DNA of 52,926 bases from Aigarchaeota archaeon (GTDB taxonomy: Archaea; Thermoproteota; Nitrososphaeria_A; Caldarchaeales; Wolframiiraptoraceae). The position numbers and the translations under genes are program-made. Below, piece after piece: positions 18,005-27,271 of this stretch. The stretch spans positions 1 through 52,926 of the forward strand of contig JANXDW010000043.1 of the NCBI GenBank assembly GCA_025058515.1. Direction: 5' to 3'. Under the pieces are notes generated by a model, which was not told the origin of the DNA, searched no databases, and saw only the letters and a list, made by a program, of their open reading frames with translations. The stretch's first letter is position 1. The number at the start of each line of letters is the position of its first letter.

Positions 18005-18513
18005 ATTAGCCGAAACTTCTCACCATACTTTTCAGAATAAGCAAGTTCAGATAATGGTCTTCTATTCTTCCTACCTACTAGTTTCTTTTTCGGACAACCA
18101 AATCCAACTACCGCAGCGACCGTTAATTCACTAGGTATATTGAATTCTTTCCTCATCTCTCTTTCTTTAAATCCTGTGTATATGCATGAGCCGACGCCCT
18201 CACTCCACCCGACGAGCTGCATATTCTGTATAGCTCTACCAGCATCGATTAAATGGAAAGGATACTTTGGGTTGGTTAATACGATAATTGCGAAATCTGC
18301 TCCTGCAACCCATTTCCCACTAGTACTCAGTTCTGCAAGCTTCTTCAAGTTCTCTTTATCTTCCACTAATATGAATCTCCAGTGTTGTAGATTTAATCCA
18401 GTTGGAGACATCCTAGCAGCTTCCAGAATCTTAAGCTTAACATTATCTGGAATCTTTTCACTACTATACTCTCTAACCTCTACTCTACTGATTACAGCTT
18501 CGTATGTTTCCAT
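18001..18513 (-). CDS. Nitroreductase family flavoprotein
   Basis: 170 residues, at the short end for the family. The N-terminus SRVEVREYSSEKIP, then EAARMSPTGLNLQHWRFILV and later DAGRAIQNMQLVGWSEGVGSCIYTG, are the FMN-binding and dimer-forming segments of nitroreductases. Family members reduce nitro compounds, quinones or flavins with NAD(P)H. The physiological substrate is unknown. It lies 52 bases downstream of the tes-like gene on the same strand and may be co-transcribed with it. Confidence 0.85.
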   Translation of the reverse strand: METYEAVISRVEVREYSSEKIPDNVKLKILEAARMSPTGLNLQHWRFILVEDKENLKKLAELSTSGKWVAGADFAIIVLTNPKYPFHLIDAGRAIQNMQLVGWSEGVGSCIYTGFKEREMRKEFNIPSELTVAAVVGFGCPKKKLVGRKNRRPLSELAYSEKYGEKFRLI

Positions 18514-18565
18514 GAGAATAAAGTGTGTAAACTTATATTAAAGATTTGATGAAATCTATAGATGT

Positions 18566-20143
18566 CTAGTCAGCTTCTACTTGAAGAATTCTTCTATAGT
18601 ATTGCTCTGTTATCTTTTTCCCTGTCTTCTTCTCCCATTCTTCTATAGGTATACCGTAGAGCCTCTGAACTCTATCACGATACCATTCAGGTATCACATT
18701 GAATGCGCAGAAAGGTATTATCCTCCCATCGGGCATGGGGTAATGGATACTACATCTCATAACTCTCTCTATATCGTAGTTGTACTTATCTTGGAAGTGC
18801 ATCATACCTATGAAGAGGCTTCTCCTATGCCAGTCGCCAACACTCTTATAATCGTGTTTGAGAATTATCTCGTAGATCATCTTCTTAACGTTTATTCCTT
18901 CAGGCTGTTTATCTTCACGGATGAACTTCTTAAACTCCCAAAGTATTTTTGCTACTGTTATTATTCTATTCTTTCCTGCTTCAAGTTCATCAGCTTTACT
19001 CTGTAGATATTTTATTAAGCCATCAACATCTATGAACTCCGTTATAGGTACAAGTCTATCTCTACTCTTGAATACGTATGTACCTGCACCACATGCGAAA
19101 TGTGGTGAGAGCTCATATTTCGGAGACTTTAACAATGCTTCTATTATATGGGTGAGAGGGGTGCATGCTGGGACTGGGAACCATGCATCTCTAGGTATCT
19201 CTCCACCAGTCTGCTCCTCGATCTTGATTATGCAGTCTGGTATAGTTATTCTAAGCTTCTCTCTTTCTTTATGCGTGATCCTACCTGTTAGGGAGACCGG
19301 CTGGAAGTTTACTGCTCTAATGATGTCTATGTTCTTGAAGGCGAATCTAATAATCTCTCCAAGCTCATGGTCGTTGACCCCCTTGATGATGGTTGGAACT
19401 AGAACTACCCCTACATTGAGTTTTCTAGCGTTCTCTATTACTTTTGGAGCCTCCCAGTGATTCTTCGGGTTCGTTCTCGGAGTCACACCATCAAAACTTA
19501 GATAAAGATTACTTACTCCAGCTTCCTTAACCTTCTTAAAGAACTCGAAATCATGTGAAAGCCTGATACCATCTGTATTCAGCTGAATATGGTCTACACC
19601 TTCTTCCTTAATGACTTTGATGATCTCTGGAAGATCATCTCTGAGGGCGGGCTCTCCACCTGTAAGCTGGATAGAGTTTCCAGCAACAGGATACTCTCTT
19701 CTAATAGCTTTAACCATCTCTCTAATCTGGTCTATAGTCGGCTCGTAAACATATCCAGCCTTCTCAGCATAGAAGAAGCAGTACCAGCATGCTAAGTCGC
19801 ATCTATTTGTTACTACTATGTTTGCGAGAGCTGTGTGGCTTTTATGTCCTGGGCAGAGACCGCAGTTAGCTGGACAGCTGTAGCCGATGATATTTATGTT
19901 TGGAGATCCTGTTCCCTTACCATCGTGAGCATATTTGCTGAACTTCTTATACATCTCTGCATCTCCATAGTACAAATCTATGAAAAGCCCATGTTTTGGA
20001 CACTCTTTCTCTAAGAAGATCTTTCTATCTCTTTCAACTATCTCAGCTGAGATAATCATATTACATTCTGGACAGATGCTTAAAGTATTCTTTACAACTT
20101 TTTTAACTTCTTTAGATTCTTCAGCGATCTGCTCCATAACCAT
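18566..20143 (-). CDS. tes: Tetraether lipid synthase homologue (radical SAM, Tes-like)
   Basis: 525 residues. An N-terminal Cys-rich part has C24-x2-C27 and ECPKHG (C48). A second set, C90, C94 and C97 with GLCPGH, precedes the radical SAM motif C115-x3-C119-x2-C122 in NRCDLACWYCFFYAEKAG. This layout matches the MJ0619/MA_1486 group. Tes from Methanosarcina was shown to join two archaeol chains tail to tail to form membrane-spanning GDGT tetraethers. The C-terminal Cys (CSIHYPMPDGRIIPFC) matches the auxiliary cluster region. It suggests a tetraether membrane, common in thermophilic and TACK archaea. A methylase role is an older assignment for the family. Confidence 0.85.
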   Translation of the reverse strand: MVMEQIAEESKEVKKVVKNTLSICPECNMIISAEIVERDRKIFLEKECPKHGLFIDLYYGDAEMYKKFSKYAHDGKGTGSPNINIIGYSCPANCGLCPGHKSHTALANIVVTNRCDLACWYCFFYAEKAGYVYEPTIDQIREMVKAIRREYPVAGNSIQLTGGEPALRDDLPEIIKVIKEEGVDHIQLNTDGIRLSHDFEFFKKVKEAGVSNLYLSFDGVTPRTNPKNHWEAPKVIENARKLNVGVVLVPTIIKGVNDHELGEIIRFAFKNIDIIRAVNFQPVSLTGRITHKEREKLRITIPDCIIKIEEQTGGEIPRDAWFPVPACTPLTHIIEALLKSPKYELSPHFACGAGTYVFKSRDRLVPITEFIDVDGLIKYLQSKADELEAGKNRIITVAKILWEFKKFIREDKQPEGINVKKMIYEIILKHDYKSVGDWHRRSLFIGMMHFQDKYNYDIERVMRCSIHYPMPDGRIIPFCAFNVIPEWYRDRVQRLYGIPIEEWEKKTGKKITEQYYRRILQVEAD

Positions 20144-20413
20144 CCGCCTGTTTTACCTATATGAGCATACGATTAAAACATTTCCAAACTTAACCTACTC
20201 AGAGAGTGGATAAGAGAAAAAATAGTTTAATAATGTTCTCCATTTGCTGGATTATTTAAAATTTTTCTCATAATATATTGATATTGAGTACTTTTAGATG
20301 AAGATGTTGTGTGGGAAGTTATCTTTATGTACTGTAGGCTAGCTCATAATCATCATAGCTTTCCTGATAATATTTTTATGAATAATTCAGGTATACTGTT
20401 CACATTATAAATA

Positions 20414-21586
20414 CTATACGTGTATCTTCTTCCACATCTCTCTCGCAAGCTCTCCATCGTATTTATATAAGTGGAGGAGCTCTTTTGCTTCTTCCCTCTT
20501 CGCTTGATGTTCTTCTAAGAATGCTGTAACCTTCTCAATAAGCAATGTCTTCATCTCTCCACTTAAGATCTTACCCATCCTATAGTCTTCTTCAAGCTTC
20601 TTGATTTTATTATCATCAGGCTCAAAGAAAAACTTCAACCACTGGAAGGCCACATCTACTTCTGGGTTTCCTCCAAGCTTTCTATGTAGCTCAACAGTCG
20701 GCTGTCCTCCTGAATAGGCTACCCAGATCTTCTTCCTAACAGTCTTTTCATCATCATTAAGATATATTGCTGATTCTGGTCGGCTCGCACTCATCTTTCC
20801 CACTGGTCCTGTAAGAGGTGGAAGGAATTTACTATGTATCGCTGCGGTCTTATAGTATCCTAGAGATTCCGCTATGTCTCTCTGTATTCTCCAGTAAGGA
20901 TCTTGGTCGATGGCCGCTGGTATTAGGCATCTCTTCTTCTCGAAGAGTGCTGGTACGATCTGTAGAGCTGGGTAGAATATCATCCCTATATTCGATTCAT
21001 GCGTGAATCCGAATACTGCTCTAACCCAGCTGAAGTTTATCTTTCTCGCAACCTTGAGAGCTATTGGGTACATGTTTTTAATATATTCAGTATTTTGGAA
21101 GATGAACGTCTTATCGGGATCTAATCCAACCGCTATAATGTCGAGAGTATTTTCATACGACCATTTCAACGTATCTTCTAGAGTCAGCCCTCTACTTTCT
21201 TCTAAGAATTTTTCATCATCTGTAAGCTGGATGTATATGTTTGCTTTGAACCGGTCTTGCAGCCACTTGGTAAAGTAGAATGGGATTATATGTCCTATAT
21301 GCATAGGTCCACTTGGACCTCTTCCAGTGTAGAGGAAGAAACCTCTCCCGTTCTCCCAATCGTCCAATACTTTATCTAAATCTCTATGGGAGAAGAATAT
21401 TCTACGTCTTAGAAGATGGTGGTCTTCTCCTGCAGCTCTTACAAACCTCTCCATCAATTTATCATCTATAATGCTTGTCCCAAATCTTTCTACAAGTTTA
21501 TTATAATCGACCTCTCCTTCTACAGTCCATGGAGTTACTATGAAGTCAGAGTCTTCTCTCCTATTCTGAGAGCCAAAGATATTCAC
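20414..21586 (-). CDS. trpS: Tryptophanyl-tRNA synthetase
   Basis: 390 residues, archaeal/eukaryal type. It starts with an N-terminal PWTVEGEVDYNKLVERFGT segment typical of that class. The HIGH-equivalent is GPMHIGHIIP and the KMSKS-equivalent is GKMSASRPESAIYL. AIDQDPYWRIQRDIAE forms part of the tryptophan pocket. It charges tRNA-Trp. The reading frame begins with GTG. An ATG seven bases upstream is in another frame. Confidence 0.95.
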   Translation of the reverse strand: MNIFGSQNRREDSDFIVTPWTVEGEVDYNKLVERFGTSIIDDKLMERFVRAAGEDHHLLRRRIFFSHRDLDKVLDDWENGRGFFLYTGRGPSGPMHIGHIIPFYFTKWLQDRFKANIYIQLTDDEKFLEESRGLTLEDTLKWSYENTLDIIAVGLDPDKTFIFQNTEYIKNMYPIALKVARKINFSWVRAVFGFTHESNIGMIFYPALQIVPALFEKKRCLIPAAIDQDPYWRIQRDIAESLGYYKTAAIHSKFLPPLTGPVGKMSASRPESAIYLNDDEKTVRKKIWVAYSGGQPTVELHRKLGGNPEVDVAFQWLKFFFEPDDNKIKKLEEDYRMGKILSGEMKTLLIEKVTAFLEEHQAKREEAKELLHLYKYDGELAREMWKKIHV

Positions 21587-21826
21587 CCATTCGATTCACC
21601 TAGTAGGTTGACTGCTTACTTGAATTTAAATATGTTGAAGATCCTCTTTATACATTGGAATCTACATACTCTTCAAAAACTACTTGAAAAATAGAGTGAA
21701 GACCTGGTTTTCCCTAAACTTTTAAGCTTCAAAGACCTATAACATATAACCGTATTAACCGACTCTTACCCTCTGTTTAATTTTAATGAGCTTATTTTTA
21801 AATTACTCAATCTTATGAAGTAGTGG

Positions 21827-22738
21827 ATGGTGGACGAGTCTATGGATGTCGGAGGACTGGATAATTTAAGAGAAGCTGGTAGGATTGCTAGAAGAGTTAG
21901 AGAGAGAGCTCTGAATATTGTTAGAGAAGGTCTGAGTATAGTAGAGCTATGTAATACTCTTGAAGGATTGATAATGGATGAAGGCGCTAAGCCTGCATTT
22001 CCATGTAATATCTGTATAGATGAGGTAGCTGCACATTATACACCATCTATAGAAGAGACTTCTATCATTCCTCCGAGGTCTCTTATCAAGATAGATATTG
22101 GAGTATCATTAGATGGTTATATAGCGGATACAGCTATAACTATCTCGCTAAACCCTTTACTAGAAACTTTAGTTGAAGCTGTAAACACAGCTCTATTAGA
22201 AGCTATTAAAGTTGTTAAACCAGGAGTGTTAGCTTCAACTATAGGTGGAGTAATCCAGAAGACTTTAGTTAGTAAAGGTTTTAAGCCTATAAAGAACTTG
22301 ACAGGTCACGAGATCAGTAGATACAATCTACATGCAGGATTATCTATTCCGAATGTACAAACATCTCAGACAGATAGACTTCAACTAGGGCGAGTATACG
22401 CTATAGAACCATTTGCAACAACATCGGATGGAGCTGGACAGGTTGTCTCTTCACCAATAATGACAATATTTAGACTTGATATTGAGAGGGTGAAGAATAG
22501 AAAGCTGAGTGATGAAGAGAAGAAGCTTGTAGAGATGCTTTATGAGAGGTTTGATGGGTTACCGTATACGACTAGATGGATTAAAGAATTTGAAAAATTT
22601 AGAGAGATTCATATGAAGATGGTTAAGACAGGTAGAATCTACTCTTATCCAGTGCTTGTTGAGGAGAGGGGGAGGCCGGTGGCACAAGCAGAGCATACTA
22701 TAATCGTTACAGAGAAAGGGTGTGAGATACTTACATAA
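21827..22738 (+). CDS. map: Methionine aminopeptidase, type II
   Basis: 303 residues. The metal ligands of the pita-bread fold are visible: KIDIGVSLDGYIADTA (Asp pair), GHEISRYNLHAG (His), PFATTSDGAG (Glu region) and the C-terminal AEHTIIVTEKGCEIL. The helical insert near residues 205-260 marks type II, shared by archaea and eukaryotes. It removes initiator methionine from nascent chains. An alternative ATG five codons downstream of the first is equally plausible as the start. Confidence 0.94.
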   Translation: MVDESMDVGGLDNLREAGRIARRVRERALNIVREGLSIVELCNTLEGLIMDEGAKPAFPCNICIDEVAAHYTPSIEETSIIPPRSLIKIDIGVSLDGYIADTAITISLNPLLETLVEAVNTALLEAIKVVKPGVLASTIGGVIQKTLVSKGFKPIKNLTGHEISRYNLHAGLSIPNVQTSQTDRLQLGRVYAIEPFATTSDGAGQVVSSPIMTIFRLDIERVKNRKLSDEEKKLVEMLYERFDGLPYTTRWIKEFEKFREIHMKMVKTGRIYSYPVLVEERGRPVAQAEHTIIVTEKGCEILT

Positions 22739-22787
22739 TTGTGTTCACATCAATATAGTTGATGGACTTAAACTCTCGTTAAACAGC

Positions 22788-23036
22788 TTATTCTTGTCTT
22801 TCTTTCTCTTGTCTCATCTCGATGTATATACCTGTTATAAGCATCTTCACTGAACCACATTTTGGACACTTCTCATCAACTTCTTTAAAGACGTAATCTC
22901 CTTCTTTGAATGGTCTAGAGTTCTCGGTATTACAGTTAGAACATGTTAAATGTGTTAACGGCTCGATTATCCTATCAGATCGAGATTTGTAAGAGAACAT
23001 GTTCTTACACCATCTCACCGAATATCTTTCAAGCAT
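22788..23036 (-). CDS. Zinc-ribbon protein of unknown function
   Basis: 82 residues. Two Cys pairs, CSNCNTENSR and CPKCGSVK, are separated by about 22 residues and make a classical zinc ribbon. The basic N-terminus and acidic C-terminal tail (RQEKERQE) suggest nucleic acid or protein binding. It resembles small conserved zinc-ribbon proteins of TACK archaea, but no function is known to me. It lies between map (convergent) and the DUF1512 gene, 57 bases downstream of the latter. Confidence 0.7.
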   Translation of the reverse strand: MLERYSVRWCKNMFSYKSRSDRIIEPLTHLTCSNCNTENSRPFKEGDYVFKEVDEKCPKCGSVKMLITGIYIEMRQEKERQE

Positions 23037-23093
23037 TTAATATACCTTGTTTATTAAGAGCTCTCAGAATATCTTCCAGTAGGTCTCAGATGG

Positions 23094-24236
23094 TTAAGTT
23101 ATCCCTATTCCTACGGAGTTACCTATTCCTGCGACTATGACCGTTGAGCCACTCTCCACCTTCTCAGTGATAGTTTGCTTAACTTTCTCGATCACCTTGT
23201 CTGCAGCCTTCGCTATAGCTTCTCTCATAGGAGTTATTGCTTCTGTTATCGATTCGTATATCACTATAGCATACAATGGTGTTCCTTTCGCCTTGGCTAT
23301 CTCTTCTATCCTATACTTATCTACACCTGTTCCACCAATAGCTACACCTACTCCTTCAACTACTTTACCAGATTCTTCACCTTCAAGCTTGAGACCTGCA
23401 TCAATAGTAATTATAAGCTTGACTTTGTCACCTTCTGCCTCAACGATCTTCTGAACTCCTTCACCTGGTCTACCAACTGTTCCACCTGGTCCAGAAGCTC
23501 TAACAAGTATAAGTCTTCTTCCTTCAAAATCTAGTTCATGAGCTATCGTATCCTTAGCTATCTCGTATGTCTTCTTCTCTCTACCGTATGCAAGCCTTGC
23601 TACCGATAGTACTCCTATACCATCACCAATAGGTTGCCCATGAATAAATGCGTAGCTAGCTTGCCTATACGCATTCGCTATCTCCATTATCTGAGGCATA
23701 AGCATCTGTATCTGGAGGATTAAATATATGTTCGATGTCCTCTTTCCAAGTAGGTAGTAGTGTCGAACGAAACGGTATATGAAGTGTACTCCTCTAGCTA
23801 CTTCTACTAGATTCGTTAAGGTCTTCACTCTAATATTATCCGCCTTCTTACAGATTTTTACAACATCTTCTTCAAATCTATCCTCCCAAGTGTTTACGAT
23901 GTGCTCGAGTTTATACACGATTCCGTATGGATCCATAGATTCAGGAGATATTATAAACGAGTCTAGAAGTTTCTCTAGCTCATTCTTAACATCTATTTCA
24001 GGTGGTGCATAAGTTTGAAGAGTTTTTATCGTCCGATCTTTAACATCATCATCGATAGCTTTAAGCCGATTCAGCTTCCTTTCTAGATCTCTCAACATAT
24101 AGGATAGCTGAATCTTCTGACTAAGTCCTGGATATAGGAAAAAGCTCATCAATAGCATTAACCATATCAAGGAGATCAGAGATGAGAGGATGTCCTGCTG
24201 TCCACCAATTTGAAGAAGATCTAATATATCCTTCAA
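23094..24236 (-). CDS. DUF1512 family protein
   Basis: 380 residues. One N-terminal membrane helix (about residues 18-37, SLISLIWLMLLMSFFLYPGL) is followed by SQKIQLSYMLRDLERKLNRL and a long helical cytoplasmic region. A Gly-rich C-terminal part includes RASGPGGTVGRPGEGV and VVEGVGVAIGGTGVDKYRIE. This architecture matches DUF1512, an uncharacterised membrane-anchored family of archaea. The C-terminal portion looks like an enzyme or nucleotide-binding fold, but I see no catalytic motif that fixes a reaction. The gene is divergent from the 5S rRNA. Confidence 0.75.
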   Translation of the reverse strand: MKDILDLLQIGGQQDILSSLISLIWLMLLMSFFLYPGLSQKIQLSYMLRDLERKLNRLKAIDDDVKDRTIKTLQTYAPPEIDVKNELEKLLDSFIISPESMDPYGIVYKLEHIVNTWEDRFEEDVVKICKKADNIRVKTLTNLVEVARGVHFIYRFVRHYYLLGKRTSNIYLILQIQMLMPQIMEIANAYRQASYAFIHGQPIGDGIGVLSVARLAYGREKKTYEIAKDTIAHELDFEGRRLILVRASGPGGTVGRPGEGVQKIVEAEGDKVKLIITIDAGLKLEGEESGKVVEGVGVAIGGTGVDKYRIEEIAKAKGTPLYAIVIYESITEAITPMREAIAKAADKVIEKVKQTITEKVESGSTVIVAGIGNSVGIGIT

Positions 24237-24311
24237 CCCACTCTATTCAGAAAAACTCATTCTAAAAAGCTTTCCCTTAGAACATTGAGGAGATGGGTGA
24301 GGCTTAACAAA

Positions 24312-24319
24312 TTTATAAA
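24312..24319 (+). promoter_or_regulatory. TATA box for 5S rRNA
   Basis: TTTATAAA about 40-45 bases upstream of the 5S rRNA 5' end. This would start transcription near 24342 and leave a short 5' extension to be processed. It is the only strong TATA element between DUF1512 and the 5S gene. Confidence 0.55.
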
Positions 24320-24356
24320 CAACAACCTAAAATAACGGTAAGTAGTCTTACATTCT

Positions 24357-24482
24357 GGAGACGCCGGTCATAGGGAGGAGGGAAATACCCGCACTCATTC
24401 TGAACGCGGAAGTCAAGCCTCTTCCCGCCTAGCTATTAGTGGGGTGCGGGAGCCCCCGCGAAGGCTAGGTGCTGGCGTCTCC
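24357..24482 (+). rRNA. rrf: 5S ribosomal RNA
   Basis: A GC-rich island of 126 bases. The ends pair perfectly over nine bases (GGAGACGCC with GGCGTCTCC, helix I). Inside are GGTCATAG, GGGAAATACCCG, CATTCTGAACGCGGAAGTCAAGCC, which is the universal 5S loop B/helix III core, and later GGGGTGCGGGAGCCCCCGCGAAG. No 16S or 23S rRNA is adjacent, so the gene is unlinked, as is common in TACK archaea. A T-rich tract (24508-24520) may serve as terminator. Confidence 0.95.
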
Positions 24483-24622
24483 ATCCTCTCTTTATCTAAG
24501 TTTTAAGTTGATGTTATTTTTATATCATCTTCCAGAGTATTAAGGTTTTAGATTGGGTTAGATTGTAGAAGATATGGGTTTAAGTCTGAGAATATTTTAA
24601 GTTTGTTCTGGAGGGTCTAGAG

Positions 24623-25549
24623 ATAGGAGTAGATAACTGTAGTTTCTGCGGTACTAGTAGAGTGGTCTTCTCTAGGAGATATTCTGGTGAAAGATTCTGC
24701 AGTAGATGTTTTTTAGAGAATATCGTTGAGAAAGTTAGATACACTATCTCGAAATATCATCTTCTAAAACCATTTGATAAGATCGCTGTAGCTGTTTCAG
24801 GTGGGAAGGATAGCTTATCTCTACTAAAGATATTGGCGAAGATTGAGAGAGATTATCCGAGGGCTAGTTTAGTTGCTATAACGATAGATGAAGGTATACC
24901 CGAGTATAGAGATGAAGCAGTAAAAAATGCAGAAGAATATGTTAAGAAGCTCGGCATACCTCACCATATCCTCAGCTTTAAGAAATTGTATGGATTCACT
25001 TTAACTGAAGTAGTTGAAGAAGGTATTGTGGAATCATTAAGTTTACGACCATGTACTATATGTGGAGTCCTTAGGAGAAAGGCTTTAACAATTGCAGCTA
25101 AAGAAGTTGGAGCCACGGTTATAGCTACGGCCCATACTTTAGATGACATAGTTCAGACATATATATTGAATATCTTCCGTGGAGATACTAGATTCACGCC
25201 TATAGGTATTAGGAGAGAAGCTGAAGGAGTTATTCCAAGAGTTGCACCCTTCAGACTTATACCAGAGTATGAAGTAGTCTTATACGCGTACTATTCTGAA
25301 ATACCATTCCAGACATATGTATGTCCATATACCGAGACATCTATGAGAGATCCTATTAGAGCATTTTTAATAGAATATGAAGAGAGGTTTCCAGGATCTC
25401 TCTTCTCTGCTTTAAACAGTTTTGAGAGAGTATTTGAGAAGAACTTTCAAGAGAGTAATATGTGTGTAAAGTGTGGAGACCCTACATCTAGAGTGATTTG
25501 TAGAGCCTGTGAGTTAGAAGAGATGATTCTTGAAGAGATGTCGCATTAG
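24623..25549 (+). CDS. ttuA: TtuA/Ncs6-type tRNA 2-thiouridine synthetase
   Basis: A PP-loop ATPase with AVSGGKDSL, a catalytic Cys segment RPCTICGVLRRK, TAHTLDDIVQTYILN and a C-terminal zinc finger CVKCGDPTSRVICRAC. Family members activate tRNA uridine with ATP and insert sulfur supplied by a ubiquitin-like carrier or a cluster. The N-terminal zinc finger needs two Cys pairs. The frame upstream of the first standard start (GTG, 24662) encodes the first pair (CSFCG), and CSRCF follows. No ATG, GTG or TTG exists between the stop at 24587 and 24662. An ATA at 24623, eight bases after GGAGGG, is my preferred start, with CTG at 24608 the alternative. Confidence 0.85.
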   Translation: MGVDNCSFCGTSRVVFSRRYSGERFCSRCFLENIVEKVRYTISKYHLLKPFDKIAVAVSGGKDSLSLLKILAKIERDYPRASLVAITIDEGIPEYRDEAVKNAEEYVKKLGIPHHILSFKKLYGFTLTEVVEEGIVESLSLRPCTICGVLRRKALTIAAKEVGATVIATAHTLDDIVQTYILNIFRGDTRFTPIGIRREAEGVIPRVAPFRLIPEYEVVLYAYYSEIPFQTYVCPYTETSMRDPIRAFLIEYEERFPGSLFSALNSFERVFEKNFQESNMCVKCGDPTSRVICRACELEEMILEEMSH

Positions 25550-25555
25550 AATTCT

Positions 25556-26728
25556 TCATAGTTGAAAGAATCCAAATGTTCTGTATGTGAAGAATATGTT
25601 TAACGCGAGGAGGGTCAGGCATACTATCGTGATAGAGTTGTCTATTATCTTCAACTTTTTTTCATCTTTCACTTTAGACTGTATCAACGTCATGTACAGT
25701 AGATGACCATCGAGGATCTTCACTGGAAGCATATTGAATATTGCTACTCCGAAAGCGATCAGCTGAAGCCACCATAAAGCTCTATAGATTGAGTACTCTA
25801 ATTCAGGGTCTCCGATATTGAATACAGTAGGTCTATAGTAATCTACGCGTATTACTCCTATACTTCTAAGCACCCATCCGATTGGAATAGTCATAGCCTT
25901 CTTTACTTGATAAGTATAGTTCTTCACATTCGTCTCTACTATCAAGTAGTCTACTATAGTAATATTTTGGAAAAGTGTCTCAGGAGTTATGGGAACACCA
26001 TTTATAGAGTAGATGACTTCGTTAGGTTTAGGTCCATAATCTTCTTCAGAACTCTCTAAAACTACTACACCAGTAACAGTAGGTAGAAACAATCCCATTA
26101 TCAAGAAAAGTGTCAATATTCCTACTACTAGGTTTGCAAAGCTTCCTGCTGCAGCAACCTTCATCTTAGAGATTGTTGGAGATTTGTTAAAGTCTTCTTC
26201 ATCTGGTTCTACGAATCCTCCTGGAAAGATGAATGCGATAAAAGCTCCTGTAGATCTTAGTTTTATTCCTTCTAGTCTTGCAACTATTCCATGCATTCCT
26301 TCATGAGTTATCAAGACTATGGCGAAGGCTATCAACATGTAGGGTAGATGATCAAGTCTTATCGTTACGCCTATTATGAGCGGGATCACTATGTTTCCTA
26401 TACCTACAGATTCTGGTCTAAATAGATAGGTCTTCAAGTTATCTACTAGATAGTATAATGCGAAGAATGAGAGACCTATAGAGATTGATAAACCGAGATT
26501 TGATAGAATCTTCCAGAATAATCTACGTGAAGATGAGATCTTATCTATGTATTCGGTGAGCTTGATAGATCTTACCATGATGAATAGAGGATAGAATCTA
26601 AGATTTCGTGAATCCTTCAATACACTGCCCCATCTCCATCTAACTATAAAGTAGAGGATAGTCCAAGCTGAAGCCATCCCAACTAAGTAGTAGACGTAGA
26701 CCAGCTCCATCTCAAGTAAATTTAGCAA
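25556..26728 (-). CDS. Site-2 protease family metalloprotease with PDZ-like insert
   Basis: 390 residues with about seven membrane helices. The zinc motif HEGMH is at residues 142-146 in a membrane helix, and NMLPVKILDGHLLY near the C-terminus supplies the Asp ligand. Between them a soluble segment with PKPNEVIYSINGVPITPETL resembles a PDZ domain, which gates substrate entry in S2P enzymes. This is the second, distinct S2P protein in the window; the one at 9388 lacks the PDZ. It converges on ttuA with six bases between stops. Confidence 0.88.
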   Translation of the reverse strand: MLNLLEMELVYVYYLVGMASAWTILYFIVRWRWGSVLKDSRNLRFYPLFIMVRSIKLTEYIDKISSSRRLFWKILSNLGLSISIGLSFFALYYLVDNLKTYLFRPESVGIGNIVIPLIIGVTIRLDHLPYMLIAFAIVLITHEGMHGIVARLEGIKLRSTGAFIAFIFPGGFVEPDEEDFNKSPTISKMKVAAAGSFANLVVGILTLFLIMGLFLPTVTGVVVLESSEEDYGPKPNEVIYSINGVPITPETLFQNITIVDYLIVETNVKNYTYQVKKAMTIPIGWVLRSIGVIRVDYYRPTVFNIGDPELEYSIYRALWWLQLIAFGVAIFNMLPVKILDGHLLYMTLIQSKVKDEKKLKIIDNSITIVCLTLLALNIFFTYRTFGFFQL

Positions 26729-26886
26729 GCCTTATTAATAATTTCTTCCCTATCTCAAAGATCTAATCTAGAAATCTTTCTCCTACGAGCTTAGAGTATT
26801 CTTCTAATATTCTGTAATCCTTGATCGGTAAGTAGGCTTTTATTATAGGATCAGTAAATATCTCATAGGATCTCGGGGGGTCAGAA

Positions 26887-27195
26887 ATGTCTGAAGAATC
26901 TCAAGCTGAGAGTTGGGAAGCTAAGAGAGAGAACGTTGTCCAGATCTTAGAGAGTATAGCTAACGATACCAATACCCCTAGGAATATTAGGAGGGTTGCT
27001 AAAGCTGCTTCAGATTCATTATTTGATGAGAGGTACCCAATAGCTGTTAGAGCTGCGAATGCGATCGAGATGATTGAAGAAGTGATTAACGACCCTAATA
27101 TGCCTGTTTTTGCTAGAACACAATTCTGGATGGCTATCTCGATTCTTGAAGTAATTAGATCGATTGGAGGAGATACATCTACAACTCCAAAGTAA
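26887..27195 (+). CDS. UPF0147 family protein
   Basis: 102 residues, all helical. The segment from residue 14 to about 80 (ILESIANDTNTPRNIRRVA, FDERYPIAVRAANAIEMIEE and NDPNMPVFARTQFW) is the UPF0147 signature found across archaea. Function is unknown. A strong Shine-Dalgarno sequence (GGGGGGT) lies eight bases upstream of the ATG. It begins a run of four small plus-strand genes up to 28585. Confidence 0.88.
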   Translation: MSEESQAESWEAKRENVVQILESIANDTNTPRNIRRVAKAASDSLFDERYPIAVRAANAIEMIEEVINDPNMPVFARTQFWMAISILEVIRSIGGDTSTTPK

Positions 27196-27271
27196 TACAT
27201 CGAGAACATTTACAATTTTTTGGCCATCGAAAATTTATATCTAGTAGATTTAACGTAACGATGTACCTACA

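Noticed and set aside
23137-23534. Overlapping plus-strand frames opposite the DUF1512 gene
   Set aside because: Low-complexity antisense frames of a conserved gene, with no start signals.
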